13,004 nt of DNA from Clostridiales bacterium (GCA_003343815.1 QAKL01000071.1:1-13004); one strand, 5' to 3'. Positions 5,773 through 13,004 are shown, numbered from the stretch's first letter. Notes: generated by a model not told the origin, from the sequence alone. A program made the numbers and translations.

Positions 5773-7560
5773 ATGAAAAAGCAATATTTTTCTGATAGAT
5801 ATAAAGAAACGGAGCGCTTGTGGGCGCAAGCTGATAAAAAACGTGCGCATATCGCCAATTTGCGCTTAGCAGCCGCCGTTGTATTTGTGCTGGGTCTGGC
5901 GCTTTGGCTGAAACAAAGTCCGACTTTGGGAATGATGGTGACGATAGCGGCTTTAGCGGCATTCTTAATATTGGTGCGCTTCGACCAAAAGATGAACGAG
6001 CAGGCTGAGCTTTTAGGCGCGGAAAAGACAGTATTGGAGCGTTATTTGGCACGTTTGAGCGACGATTGGTACGAGTTTTCCGATGACGGCGGTGAATATT
6101 TGGACGAAAAATATACCAACGGTGTGGATTTGGACATTTTCGGCAAGCGCTCGGTTTTTCAGTATATCAGCATCGCTCATACGATGAACGGTCGCGATTC
6201 TTTGGCGCGGGCGCTAAAAGGTGAATATTTGGCTCAGTTAGACGAGCGAGCCGCTGCGGTGCAGGAATTGAGCCAAACGCCCGAGGGAGCGATCAAACTC
6301 GAAAGTATCGCGCAGAAATATATCGGCGAAAAGAAAGAGAACCGCGAGCAGGTTGAGAAGTTTTTGCAGATTATCAGAAACGGCAAAAAGGCGCCTTTAT
6401 GGAAAACTATTTTGAGCTTCGGCTTGCCTGTAGCGACGATTACGGCGGTGCTTGCGGCGATGATGGGAATTATCGGCTTTAAGCCTGCCTTTTTCCTGAT
6501 CGCGGCACAGCTTTTTCTATCGATGTATGCCAACGGCGCGATTAAGGATACTTTGGATATGCTGTATGATTTGTATCGTCCGCTGGCGGCGTATGATAAA
6601 TTAGCCAAAGCGATAAATACGGGAAAATATGAGGCACCGTATTTAAAGGAGCGCGCAGCGAAATTAGGCGATTTGGGCGGAGCCGAGGAGGGACTGCGTG
6701 CATTAAGCCGTATTTCTGCAATGCTCAAGGTGCAAAATTCGCTGTTTTATCTGCCGTTATGCGGACTTATGATGTGGAATTACCATGCGCTAAGACTTTT
6801 TAATAATTGGTGTCTGAAATACGGCAGGAAAGCCGGCGAGTGGTTTCAGGCGATCGGCGATTTCGAGGAGTTGTATTCTTTGGCTATGCTAAGCTATGTC
6901 AAGGAAGAGTGGAGTGTACCTACGATTACCGAGGACGAACTGCCACAGCTCAAATTTACGAACGCTACGCATCCGCTTTTGGAGGAAAGCAAAGCGGTTG
7001 CCAACAGTTTTGCTATAGACGGCGGCATGGCGGTCATTACCGGCTCCAATATGAGCGGAAAAACGACTTTTCTACGCACTATCGGCGTCAATTTAACGCT
7101 GGCCTATGCCGGGGGATTGGTCTGCGCGGAACAATTCAGTGCTTCCAAAATGCGCCTGATGACCTCGATGCGCATTACCGACGATGTGAGCCGCGGGATC
7201 TCGACTTTCTATGGAGAGTTGCTGCGGATAAAAGGTATGGTCGAGTATGCAAAAGAAAAGCGGCCGCTTTTGGCGCTAATTGACGAAATATTTAAAGGAA
7301 CTAACTCTGCCGACCGCATCATCGGTGCGGAGGTGACGCTAAAAACGCTTAATAAGCCGTGGGTTTTAACTTTAGTCAGCACGCACGATTTCGAGTTGTG
7401 TGATCTGGCGCAGGCAGAGAGTGTCAAGGGTGTGAATTATCATTTTGAGGAATATTACGACCACGGTCATTTGAAATTTGACTATACGATCAAGCCGGAG
7501 CGCTGTCACACCAGCAATGCGCAGGCACTAATGAAAATGGTTGGGATCTTAGAAGAATAA
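5773..7560 (+). CDS. Membrane-anchored MutS-family ATPase (MutS-related protein, function unknown)
   Basis: 595 residues. The C-terminal third is a MutS-type ATPase: Walker A GSNMSGKTT at residues 424-432 (K430), Walker B LLALIDEIF with D504-E505, then KGTNSADR, the MutS-type dimer-contact region, and VSTHDFELC with the histidine. Unlike mismatch-repair MutS (about 850 residues) there is no mismatch-reading domain. Instead there are two probable membrane hairpins, residues about 30-68 and 210-255, with a charged segment between and a helical lever-like region after. This fits the poorly characterised 'MutS-related, membrane' family common in Bacillota, which is unlikely to do classical mismatch repair. 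It heads an apparent operon with obg 20 bases downstream. The real MutS/MutL pair is not in the window. Confidence 0.88.
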   Translation: MKKQYFSDRYKETERLWAQADKKRAHIANLRLAAAVVFVLGLALWLKQSPTLGMMVTIAALAAFLILVRFDQKMNEQAELLGAEKTVLERYLARLSDDWYEFSDDGGEYLDEKYTNGVDLDIFGKRSVFQYISIAHTMNGRDSLARALKGEYLAQLDERAAAVQELSQTPEGAIKLESIAQKYIGEKKENREQVEKFLQIIRNGKKAPLWKTILSFGLPVATITAVLAAMMGIIGFKPAFFLIAAQLFLSMYANGAIKDTLDMLYDLYRPLAAYDKLAKAINTGKYEAPYLKERAAKLGDLGGAEEGLRALSRISAMLKVQNSLFYLPLCGLMMWNYHALRLFNNWCLKYGRKAGEWFQAIGDFEELYSLAMLSYVKEEWSVPTITEDELPQLKFTNATHPLLEESKAVANSFAIDGGMAVITGSNMSGKTTFLRTIGVNLTLAYAGGLVCAEQFSASKMRLMTSMRITDDVSRGISTFYGELLRIKGMVEYAKEKRPLLALIDEIFKGTNSADRIIGAEVTLKTLNKPWVLTLVSTHDFELCDLAQAESVKGVNYHFEEYYDHGHLKFDYTIKPERCHTSNAQALMKMVGILEE

Positions 7561-7580
7561 TCCGAAACGGAGGAAAATAT

Positions 7581-8867
7581 ATGTTTTATGATTATGCAAA
7601 AGTACACGTTCAGGCGGGAGATGGCGGTAACGGCTTGGTAGCGTTTCGCCGCGAAAAATATGTGCCGCTTGGCGGGCCTGCGGGCGGCGACGGCGGCGAC
7701 GGCGGCTCGATTATCTTAAAAGCGGACGAGGGATTGCGGACGTTAATTGATTTCCGTTATCAGACGCACTACAAAGCCGAGCGCGGCGGTCACGGGATGG
7801 GAAGCTCGCAGCATGGGAAAAATGCCGAGGATAAGATTTTGCGCGTGCCGGTAGGTACGGTGGTGCGCGATGCCGAGACCAATGAGGTGCTGGCGGATCT
7901 CACGCGTAACGGCGAGGAGGTCGTCGTGGCTAAAGGCGGCCGCGGAGGTAGAGGAAATACGCATTTCGTCAGCTCGACACACCGCGCGCCGACCTTGGCA
8001 GAAAACGGCGATATAGGCGAGGGGCGCTGGATTACTTTAGAGTTAAAGCTGTTAGCTGATGTCGGTTTGGTAGGCTTCCCCAATGTCGGAAAATCGACCT
8101 TGATTTCCCATATTTCGGCGGCGAAACCGAAAATTGCCGATTATCATTTTACGACCATTACGCCTAATTTAGGCTTGGTCAAAGTTGATGAGGGGCATAG
8201 CTTTGTCATGGCTGATATCCCCGGATTGATCGAGGGCGCGGCGGACGGCGCAGGGCTGGGACATCGCTTTCTGCGCCATACCGAGCGTACCAAAGTATTA
8301 ATTCATGTGCTGGATATCAGCGGCTCGGAGGGACGCGATCCGTTAGATGATTTTGCCAAGGTTAATGCCGAGCTGGAGAAATATAATGCTAAATTAATCA
8401 AGCGTCCGATGGTTATCGCGGCGAATAAATGCGATATTGCTGCTGATGAGAGCAATTTGGCAAAATTAAAGGAAGCCTACGGCGATAAGTACGAAATCTT
8501 TCCGATTTCCGCTGTTTCAGGTCAGGGCTTGCAGGCGCTTGTTTATCGCGTATGGCAGCTTTTGGAGGAATATCAAGAGGAGGAAATCGAGGAAGCGCCG
8601 GAAAATGAGGTCAAAGTGACCAAAGTTGAGGCGAAGGCGCAAGAGGAGAAATTTAAAATCGAAGTGGGTGCCGACGGCGTTTATTATGTCTCTGGTGCAG
8701 ATATCGAGCGCCACTACCGCCGCAGCCAGCTGGATAATGAGGATTCGTTAAACAGATTTTTGCAGATAGTCGAGGCGATGGGTATAATCAAAGCCTTGCG
8801 CAAAGAAGGCGCCAAAGACGGCGATACGGTCAATATCTGCGGTTTGGAATTCGACTTTTTGGATTAG
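7581..8867 (+). CDS. obg: GTPase Obg (ObgE/CgtA), ribosome-assembly GTPase
   Basis: 428 residues with all three Obg domains. The glycine-rich Obg fold covers residues 1-160 (GDGGNG, GGPAGGDGGDGG, GGRGGRGN). The G domain has G1 GFPNVGKST at 165-173, switch I FTTITPNLG, G3 DIPGLIEG from D212, G4 NKCD at 282-285, and G5 ISAVSG. An acidic linker (EEYQEEEIEEAPENE) leads to a C-terminal OCT domain from about residue 355. Obg binds the large ribosomal subunit, acts late in 50S assembly and links growth to the stringent response; it is normally essential. The ribosome binding site ACGGAGGA lies before the ATG. Here it is not beside rplU-rpmA, its common neighbours, but between a MutS-like gene and a small membrane protein gene. 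The assignment is secure. Confidence 0.98.
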   Translation: MFYDYAKVHVQAGDGGNGLVAFRREKYVPLGGPAGGDGGDGGSIILKADEGLRTLIDFRYQTHYKAERGGHGMGSSQHGKNAEDKILRVPVGTVVRDAETNEVLADLTRNGEEVVVAKGGRGGRGNTHFVSSTHRAPTLAENGDIGEGRWITLELKLLADVGLVGFPNVGKSTLISHISAAKPKIADYHFTTITPNLGLVKVDEGHSFVMADIPGLIEGAADGAGLGHRFLRHTERTKVLIHVLDISGSEGRDPLDDFAKVNAELEKYNAKLIKRPMVIAANKCDIAADESNLAKLKEAYGDKYEIFPISAVSGQGLQALVYRVWQLLEEYQEEEIEEAPENEVKVTKVEAKAQEEKFKIEVGADGVYYVSGADIERHYRRSQLDNEDSLNRFLQIVEAMGIIKALRKEGAKDGDTVNICGLEFDFLD

Positions 8868-8876
8868 GTGAGATAA

Positions 8877-9425
8877 ATGGTTAGCTTAATCGGTAATCTC
8901 ATTTTTGCAGGATTGATTTTAGTCTTTGCCCTGCGTTTGGTATCTAAAAAGCACCACTGCGAAAAATTATCGTTTTTGCTATATCTGCTGCTCTTTTTCC
9001 TGTGTGCGGCTGACTTGCAAATGCAGGTTTTTAATCCCGAAAGCGTGAAACTTTTTTGGTACAGTGCTTTGGCGTTAGGCGGAGTTTTGTTGGGATATTT
9101 CAGCTTTTCGCCGAAAACACGCTATTATATTAAGGATCTGGATTTACACCAAATCGAGCATTTGGAAGCAGTAGAGGCGCTGGTGCGGGAGTATGTCCGC
9201 AAAAATTTATCTCCGGGTGCGGTGGAGATGCGCTACCGCAATTTGTGCTTTTACAAAGTGCTGGAGGACCAGCAAAAGGAGTTAGTAGGGCTGATTGATG
9301 ATTATATCAATGAAAATGATTGCTCCGATATGCGTGACTGGCGCTGGATGATTATTTTTGCGGTAGCGGTGCAGATTATCTTTTTGGCGATAGTGTTTAT
9401 TTACAAGCTGAAATTTTTCCTTTGA
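8877..9425 (+). CDS. Four-helix membrane protein of unknown function
   Basis: 182 residues starting 9 bases after obg, with AGGTGA at 8867-8872 as ribosome binding site. Three hydrophobic helices near the N-terminus (about residues 4-22, 30-46 and 59-76) are followed by a charged, probably cytoplasmic segment of about 80 residues (RYYIKDLDLHQIEHLEAVEAL, helical and rich in E, L, R, Y), and a last helix at about 158-178 ending KLKFFL. No catalytic motif, lipobox or cysteine pattern is visible. Spacing suggests it is co-transcribed with obg and the MutS-like gene. The operon appears to end here, as promoters for the next gene follow. I do not recognise the family. Confidence 0.75.
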   Translation: MVSLIGNLIFAGLILVFALRLVSKKHHCEKLSFLLYLLLFFLCAADLQMQVFNPESVKLFWYSALALGGVLLGYFSFSPKTRYYIKDLDLHQIEHLEAVEALVREYVRKNLSPGAVEMRYRNLCFYKVLEDQQKELVGLIDDYINENDCSDMRDWRWMIIFAVAVQIIFLAIVFIYKLKFFL

Positions 9426-9448
9426 GTGAGTATTAGCAGAGTTAAACG

Positions 9449-9454
9449 TATAAT
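9449..9454 (+). promoter_or_regulatory. Possible distal -10 box upstream of the Na/Pi gene
   Basis: A perfect TATAAT in ACGTATAATAATA, about 150 bases before the ATG at 9608. No convincing -35 box was found 16-18 bases upstream. Kept as a candidate second promoter only. Confidence 0.3.
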
Positions 9455-9530
9455 AATAAATTAGCTTTGCTATGGAGTATAAATGGCGGAAAAAAATATA
9501 AAAATTTTGCAAAAAAATGTTTAAGAAAGG

Positions 9531-9559
9531 TTTATATTTGGGTAAAGATGTGGTAAAAT
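9531..9559 (+). promoter_or_regulatory. Likely promoter of the Na/Pi cotransporter gene
   Basis: TTTATA at 9531-9536 (four of six bases of TTGACA) and TAAAAT at 9554-9559, separated by exactly 17 bases, about 50 bases before the start codon. A run of AT-rich hexamers with 11-base spacing overlaps it: TTAAGA 9521, TTATAT 9532, TAAAGA 9543, TAAAAT 9554. This could be coincidence in AT-rich DNA or a PhoP-type direct-repeat operator, which would suit a phosphate transporter. Confidence 0.45.
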
Positions 9560-9607
9560 GATACGGTTGGAAACAGACAAATTGTCTCAATTACGGAGGT
9601 AGACAAA

Positions 9608-11263
9608 ATGGGTATATTATTCCTCGTTGTCGGCGGTTTGGCGATGTTTTTGTACGGTATTCGCCTAATGAGCGACGGACTGCAAATGATAGCCGGCGAC
9701 AGACTGCGCAGGATTTTGGAAAAAGGCACGCGTACTCCTTTGCGCGGAGTACTGACCGGTATTATCGTGACATGCCTGATCCAGAGCAGCAGCGGTACCA
9801 GCGTCATTGCCGTGGGTTTGGTTAATGCTAAGCTTTTGACCTTAAAGCAGGCGATCGGCATCATCATGGGCGCCAATATCGGCACGACTTTGACCGCGTA
9901 TTTAATTGGTATCAGTTTGACGGATTACGCGCTGCCGATAATTTTTGTCGGTGTGCTGCTTTATATGTTTGCCAAAAAGCAAAGGATTAATTATATCGGA
10001 CAGGCTATTTTAGGCTTTGGTCTTTTGTTTTACGGGATGGATGTCATGGGCGACGGCTTAAAGCCGTTAGCGTATACCGATACCTTTACCCAGTTGATGG
10101 GCCAAGTGGATAATAATTCGTTGATCGGCGTTTTAATCGGCGTAGGATTAACGGCTATTGTGCAAAGCTCGGCGGCGACGATCGGCGTTTTGCAGGAGCT
10201 GGCTTTTCAGGGAGTAATTACTTACAATCAAGCTATACCTATTTTGTTTGGCGATAATATCGGCACGACCGTAACTGCGGTTTTGGCGGGTTTCGGCGCG
10301 AGTACCGATGCGAAAAGAGCATCTTTGGTCAATTTAATCATTAAAGTTTTGGGTACGGTAGTCTTTTTGCCGCTCTTTTTGTGCGGGATACTGCCGTTTA
10401 TTGTCGAGCATTTCACTAACCTTGTCTTTTTCTTTGCCGGAGGCTGGGACGGAATCAATGTCAAAATGCAGATCGCTCAAACGCACGGCGTTTTCAATAT
10501 TTTGAACACCGCTTTGCAGCTGCCCTTTGTGGCGCTTTTGGCTTCGATTGTCACTAAACTTATTCCGGATAAAAAAGACGCGGTGAAAGTCGAAGAGGAG
10601 GCCCTGTACAAGCCGTTGTATTTGGAGCCGTTGCTTTTGAATAATCCGCCGGTGGCATTGGCGAATGCTACGCGCGAGCTTTTGCATATGGGTGATTTGG
10701 CGAAAAATTCGCTGGGACATGCGAGAAATTATTTTTTTGAGCATGACGATACGGATAAATTTGATGCCAGTCACATGGAGGCGGCGATTGATTCGCTGGA
10801 ATTGGATATTACGAATTATGTCATTGAGGCGACATTTAAGAAAGATTTGAACTCGTCTTTGTCTAACCGCAGTTATATTATTTTGCAGACGGTCGGAGAT
10901 TTGGAGCGTATCGGCGATCATGCGGAAAATATCGTGGAGCAGGCAGATTATTGCACGGAAAATAATATTAATCTTTCCGGCAATGCGCAGGAAAGTTTGA
11001 AAACTATGTTTAGCTATGTCCAGCAAATTTTGAGCGACAGTATGGAGGCTCTGCGTACGGGCGATAAAGATTTGGCGAAAGACGTCATTGATTTTGACGA
11101 TATGATCGACCAGATGGAGGTCTGCCTGCGCAAGGATCATATCGAGCGTTTAAATGCCGGCAGATGCAGCGGCAGTGCCGGAGCGGTATATTTGGATGTC
11201 ATTTCTAATTTGGAGCGTATCGGCGATCATGCGGTAAATATCGCAAAATATGTTTTGGAATAA
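9608..11263 (+). CDS. Na+/phosphate cotransporter family protein with C-terminal PhoU domain
   Basis: 551 residues. The membrane part (about residues 1-320) has the two inverted Na/Pi-cotransporter repeats, each with its signature: QSSSGTS at 59 followed by GANIGTTLTA, and QSSAATIG at 186 followed by GDNIGTTVTA. A cytoplasmic PhoU-like helical domain follows (about 345-551), with LERIGDHAENI at 432 and LERIGDHAVNI at 535, the metal-cluster motifs of PhoU. Proteins of this layout (E. coli YjbB is one) move phosphate with Na+, and YjbB has been linked to export; the direction here is not known. The ribosome binding site ACGGAGGT lies before the ATG. A small XRE regulator gene follows 25 bases later. 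Family assignment is secure. Confidence 0.95.
   Translation: MGILFLVVGGLAMFLYGIRLMSDGLQMIAGDRLRRILEKGTRTPLRGVLTGIIVTCLIQSSSGTSVIAVGLVNAKLLTLKQAIGIIMGANIGTTLTAYLIGISLTDYALPIIFVGVLLYMFAKKQRINYIGQAILGFGLLFYGMDVMGDGLKPLAYTDTFTQLMGQVDNNSLIGVLIGVGLTAIVQSSAATIGVLQELAFQGVITYNQAIPILFGDNIGTTVTAVLAGFGASTDAKRASLVNLIIKVLGTVVFLPLFLCGILPFIVEHFTNLVFFFAGGWDGINVKMQIAQTHGVFNILNTALQLPFVALLASIVTKLIPDKKDAVKVEEEALYKPLYLEPLLLNNPPVALANATRELLHMGDLAKNSLGHARNYFFEHDDTDKFDASHMEAAIDSLELDITNYVIEATFKKDLNSSLSNRSYIILQTVGDLERIGDHAENIVEQADYCTENNINLSGNAQESLKTMFSYVQQILSDSMEALRTGDKDLAKDVIDFDDMIDQMEVCLRKDHIERLNAGRCSGSAGAVYLDVISNLERIGDHAVNIAKYVLE
10899..10934 (+). repeat. Direct repeat, copy 1 (in PhoU domain)
   Basis: 36 bases that recur at 11208-11243 with a single mismatch (10926 versus 11235). 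Both copies encode the LERIGDHA motif, are in the same frame and lie 309 bases (103 codons) apart. The protein repeat is expected of PhoU; the near identity at DNA level is unusual. Confidence 0.85.
11208..11243 (+). repeat. Direct repeat, copy 2 (in PhoU domain)
   Basis: Second copy of the 36-base repeat at 10899-10934, with 27 consecutive identical bases, one mismatch, then eight identical bases. It encodes LERIGDHAVNI near the C-terminus of the Na/Pi cotransporter. Confidence 0.85.
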
Positions 11264-11288
11264 AAATACCAACAACCGGGGGAAGAGC

Positions 11289-11567
11289 ATGTTTGAGGAA
11301 TTGTTTTTAGAAAAAATTCGGCTTTATCGGATGCGCAACGGCTATACGCAGGAGGAAATGGCGCAGTTTATCGGCTATAAAAGCAAAAGCGGCTATAATA
11401 ATTTGGAAAGCGGCAAAGTCAAGATGTCTTTGGAGCAATTTGAAGAAATTATCCGAGTTTTGTCGATACCGATGGAGGAAATCACGGAGATTATCGGTTT
11501 GATGTATCAACAGGAAAATTTTTTGGCGAAAAAAGAAGCTTTCTCCAAAAATAAAATTTTTATTTAA
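11289..11567 (+). CDS. Small XRE-family helix-turn-helix regulator
   Basis: 92 residues from ATG 11289, chosen because CGGGGGAAG lies just upstream; an earlier in-frame ATG at 11250 would sit inside the Na/Pi gene without a ribosome binding site. Residues about 7-57 form a Cro/C1-type helix-turn-helix: IRLYRMRNGYTQEEMAQFIG, then YNNLESGKVKMSLEQFEEI, with the usual TQEEMA helix 2 and the 'ESGK' turn. A short helical tail ends KNKIFI. No ligand or enzymatic domain is present. It starts 25 bases after the Na/Pi cotransporter and is probably on the same transcript, so it may control that gene or itself, but no operator can be assigned. A phage or toxin-antitoxin origin is possible for this fold; no toxin gene is adjacent. 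Confidence 0.85.
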   Translation: MFEELFLEKIRLYRMRNGYTQEEMAQFIGYKSKSGYNNLESGKVKMSLEQFEEIIRVLSIPMEEITEIIGLMYQQENFLAKKEAFSKNKIFI

Positions 11568-11580
11568 CGATTATTGAATA

Positions 11581-11613
11581 AAAAAAGCAGGCACTGATAC
11601 GTGCCTGCTTTTT
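11581..11613. terminator. Bidirectional terminator between convergent genes
   Basis: A stem GCAGGCAC/GTGCCTGC (11587-11594 with 11601-11608) has a 6-nt loop, with A-run before and T-run after that extend the pairing and give a U-tract on both strands. It sits between the XRE stop (11567) on the plus strand and the stop of the minus-strand gene (11618), so it serves both. Confidence 0.9.
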
Positions 11614-11617
11614 GAGT

Positions 11618-12664
11618 TTAAGCGAGAATATTTTTCTCGGTTTCTTTTAACACTTCTGTTTCCGCGGGAGTTAAAAGTTCCTTGATCAGCCGGTGCGCGT
11701 AGGTAAGCGCTTTGGCTTTGTCATCACCGGCAGCAAAAAGGATGGATTTCGGTAAGTAAAACTCGCTGCCTTTGATTAGTTTGCGGTATTCTTTATTGCC
11801 GCAGACATCCTGCCAAGAAATTTTCTTACCGTGGTAATATAAATCCAGATTGACGATACGGCGACCCTGGGTGTCGTACTCTAACGCCATTAAGAATAAT
11901 TTCAGCTTTAAAGGCGGCATAAAGGTGATTAATCTAAGCCCATAGGTGCCCAAGGGCTCGGCAAAGGGCGATAATTCGCGATTCCACTGCTCGCCGGCGA
12001 TAAAGCCTAAATCCAAAAATTCGATCGCTTTGGTAAGCCGCTCATACTGGGCGGTGTATTTTTCGTAATTATCCTGCATGCGAATTGTAACTAAATGCCA
12101 AGCATCTGTCGGATAGGCTTTGGCTAAATATCGCGGAGCATGAATCATCAAGTAATTTAAAAGATAATAATAGTCTTTCTCAAGATAAAGCACATGGGAG
12201 GCGGCTAAGCGGCAGAGAGATTTTTCGGAGGATAAAAAGCAAACCAATGCGCCTTTAGGCGAGGATAAATTGCTTATTTCCGGCAAAGTGAGCATTTGTG
12301 CGCCCATTTCGGCAGAGATTTTTGCTTCGGCGGCTTTGATATCGCCGAAATCTTTTAAAATGTTGAAAAAGATCGCTCGGGGAAGCGCGGTAATTTTATT
12401 GAGTTTAAGCTCGGCACGGGAGTTGTAAATTTGGCATAAAATCTGCTCGGCGCTTTGGGGTGCGGCATAAATGCTGCTTTCGTCGCCGCTTTTAAGAAAA
12501 AGTAAAGTTCCTGTCTGTTCCGAATCAATTGTAAAGGTCAGCCCGGCAGAGAGTGTTATTGCGCGGCTTTCGGGAAAATTGGCTTGGAGCCATGCGCTGA
12601 AATCTTTGGCATTGTCGCACTCGATAGCAATATTTTCACAGCCGGCTTTAACGAGATCTAACAT
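11618..12664 (-). CDS. Unrecognised 348-residue cytosolic protein, partner of the SulP gene
   Basis: Reads on the minus strand from ATG 12664 (MLDLVKAGCENIAI) to TAA. I do not recognise the family. There is no signal peptide and no clear membrane segment. The N-terminal ~100 residues look like an alternating strand/helix fold (FTIDSEQTGTLLFLKSGDES), the middle is helical and tyrosine/leucine-rich (LEKDYYYLLNYLMIHAPRYL), and a C-terminal part, with NLDLYYHGKKISWQDVCGN, may be another alpha/beta unit. No nucleotide-binding or metal motif stands out. It begins five bases after the stop of the SulP gene, so the two are almost certainly co-transcribed. Base composition matches its neighbours, so it is not obviously foreign. 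A role tied to anion transport or its signalling is only guilt by association. Confidence 0.75.
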   Translation of the reverse strand: MLDLVKAGCENIAIECDNAKDFSAWLQANFPESRAITLSAGLTFTIDSEQTGTLLFLKSGDESSIYAAPQSAEQILCQIYNSRAELKLNKITALPRAIFFNILKDFGDIKAAEAKISAEMGAQMLTLPEISNLSSPKGALVCFLSSEKSLCRLAASHVLYLEKDYYYLLNYLMIHAPRYLAKAYPTDAWHLVTIRMQDNYEKYTAQYERLTKAIEFLDLGFIAGEQWNRELSPFAEPLGTYGLRLITFMPPLKLKLFLMALEYDTQGRRIVNLDLYYHGKKISWQDVCGNKEYRKLIKGSEFYLPKSILFAAGDDKAKALTYAHRLIKELLTPAETEVLKETEKNILA

Positions 12665-12669
12665 AATAA

Positions 12670-13004
12670 TCACCCCTCAATCGAAAAATTTTTATCGCCG
12701 TAAAGTTTGGTCAGCATATTTTTGCTGCTATCATCTAAGCCTTGGAAACGTACTTGGATGCCGTTATTGTTAAAATGCGCTACAGCCTTTTGCAAAGCGG
12801 TGGCTGCCGATTCGTCCCAGACGCGGGCACGGGAAAAATCAAAAATAACATTGTTTGCGGCAGTTTTGTAATTAAGCTGATTATTAAGCGTGCCGATCGA
12901 GGCGAAAAAGATCTCGCCTGCGATGTGATAGGTGAGAGTATCGGCGTTTTCCTCGCTTTGGACGGTGATTTTGCCCATTTGCACCGCAGCGGAAATCGCG
13001 GTAA
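12670..13004 (-). CDS. SulP-family anion transporter, C-terminal STAS domain, N-terminus outside window
   Basis: The minus-strand frame is open to the window edge, so the gene starts beyond 13004. The first visible residues, AISAAVQMGKITV, look like the last membrane helix and linker of a SulP permease. The remaining ~100 residues are a STAS domain: a strand reading LTYHIAGEIFFAS, then NVIFDFSRARVWDESAATAL, where the 'D-S' loop corresponds to the phosphorylation/nucleotide-sensing loop of anti-sigma-antagonist domains, and GIQVRFQGLDDSS. SulP proteins carry sulfate, bicarbonate or other anions; the STAS domain is a cytoplasmic regulatory part. The membrane domain cannot be examined, so substrate is open. 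A stand-alone STAS protein is less likely given the upstream hydrophobic residues and length. Confidence 0.82.
   Translation of the reverse strand, partial: TAISAAVQMGKITVQSEENADTLTYHIAGEIFFASIGTLNNQLNYKTAANNVIFDFSRARVWDESAATALQKAVAHFNNNGIQVRFQGLDDSSKNMLTKLYGDKNFSIEG
12673..12678 (-). promoter_or_regulatory. Ribosome binding site that decides the start of the 348-residue protein
   Basis: GAGGGG (minus strand) is 8 bases before ATG 12664. A GTG at 12673 overlapping the SulP stop is also in frame and would add three residues, but the site would then touch the start codon, so ATG 12664 is preferred. Confidence 0.6.

Noticed and set aside
5773..7560. Calling the MutS-like gene mutS or mutS2
   Set aside because: It lacks mismatch-recognition domains and the Smr domain of MutS2, and has membrane helices instead.
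10334..11140. A 268-codon minus-strand open frame opposite the Na/Pi gene
   Set aside because: Antisense shadow of a well-supported gene; its sequence is basic and low in normal protein character.

Overview
The window looks like a chromosomal segment of a Bacillota bacterium. Strong AGGAGG-type ribosome binding sites, GTG as well as ATG starts, tightly packed genes and the gene families present all point that way. The class Negativicutes (for example Acidaminococcaceae/Phascolarctobacterium-like) is a guess from overall protein flavour and not a demonstrated placement. No RNA gene, CRISPR array, insertion sequence or phage gene was seen.

Layout. (1) 1-1677: 3' part of an alkaline-phosphatase-superfamily (type I phosphodiesterase / nucleotide pyrophosphatase) enzyme, cut by the window edge and followed by a 13-bp perfect hairpin. 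(2) 1745-3735: three closely packed genes, an orphan ABC ATPase, a small zinc-ribbon protein of unknown function and a short-chain dehydrogenase/reductase whose GTG start lies inside the zinc-ribbon gene. (3) 3736-5600: an AT-richer pocket of decaying gene fragments. It holds the N-terminal third of a second phosphatase of the same family (two in-frame stops), a fragment of a membrane protein (frameshifted), a good terminator, a LysR-type regulator C-terminus on the minus strand, and a frameshifted internal piece of an SLC13/DASS anion symporter. (4) 5773-9425: an apparent operon of a membrane-anchored MutS-like ATPase, the GTPase Obg and a four-helix membrane protein. (5) 9608-11567: a Na+/phosphate cotransporter with a fused PhoU domain, followed by a small XRE-type regulator. 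(6) Minus strand, 13004-11618: the STAS-containing C-terminus of a SulP-family anion transporter (cut by the window edge) and an unrecognised 348-residue protein. It converges on the XRE gene at a shared bidirectional terminator.

How the genes fit together. Anion handling recurs: a phosphatase/phosphodiesterase, a Na+/Pi transporter, a SulP transporter and the ruins of a DASS symporter with a LysR regulator and a second phosphatase. The decayed pocket may be what is left of an 'anion ester hydrolase + anion permease + LysR' cassette; that is inference. The intact genes mostly belong to known families. The least understood intact parts are the membrane-anchored MutS-like ATPase next to Obg, the zinc-ribbon protein and the unrecognised partner of the SulP gene. 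I did not find convincing evidence for a wholly new system.
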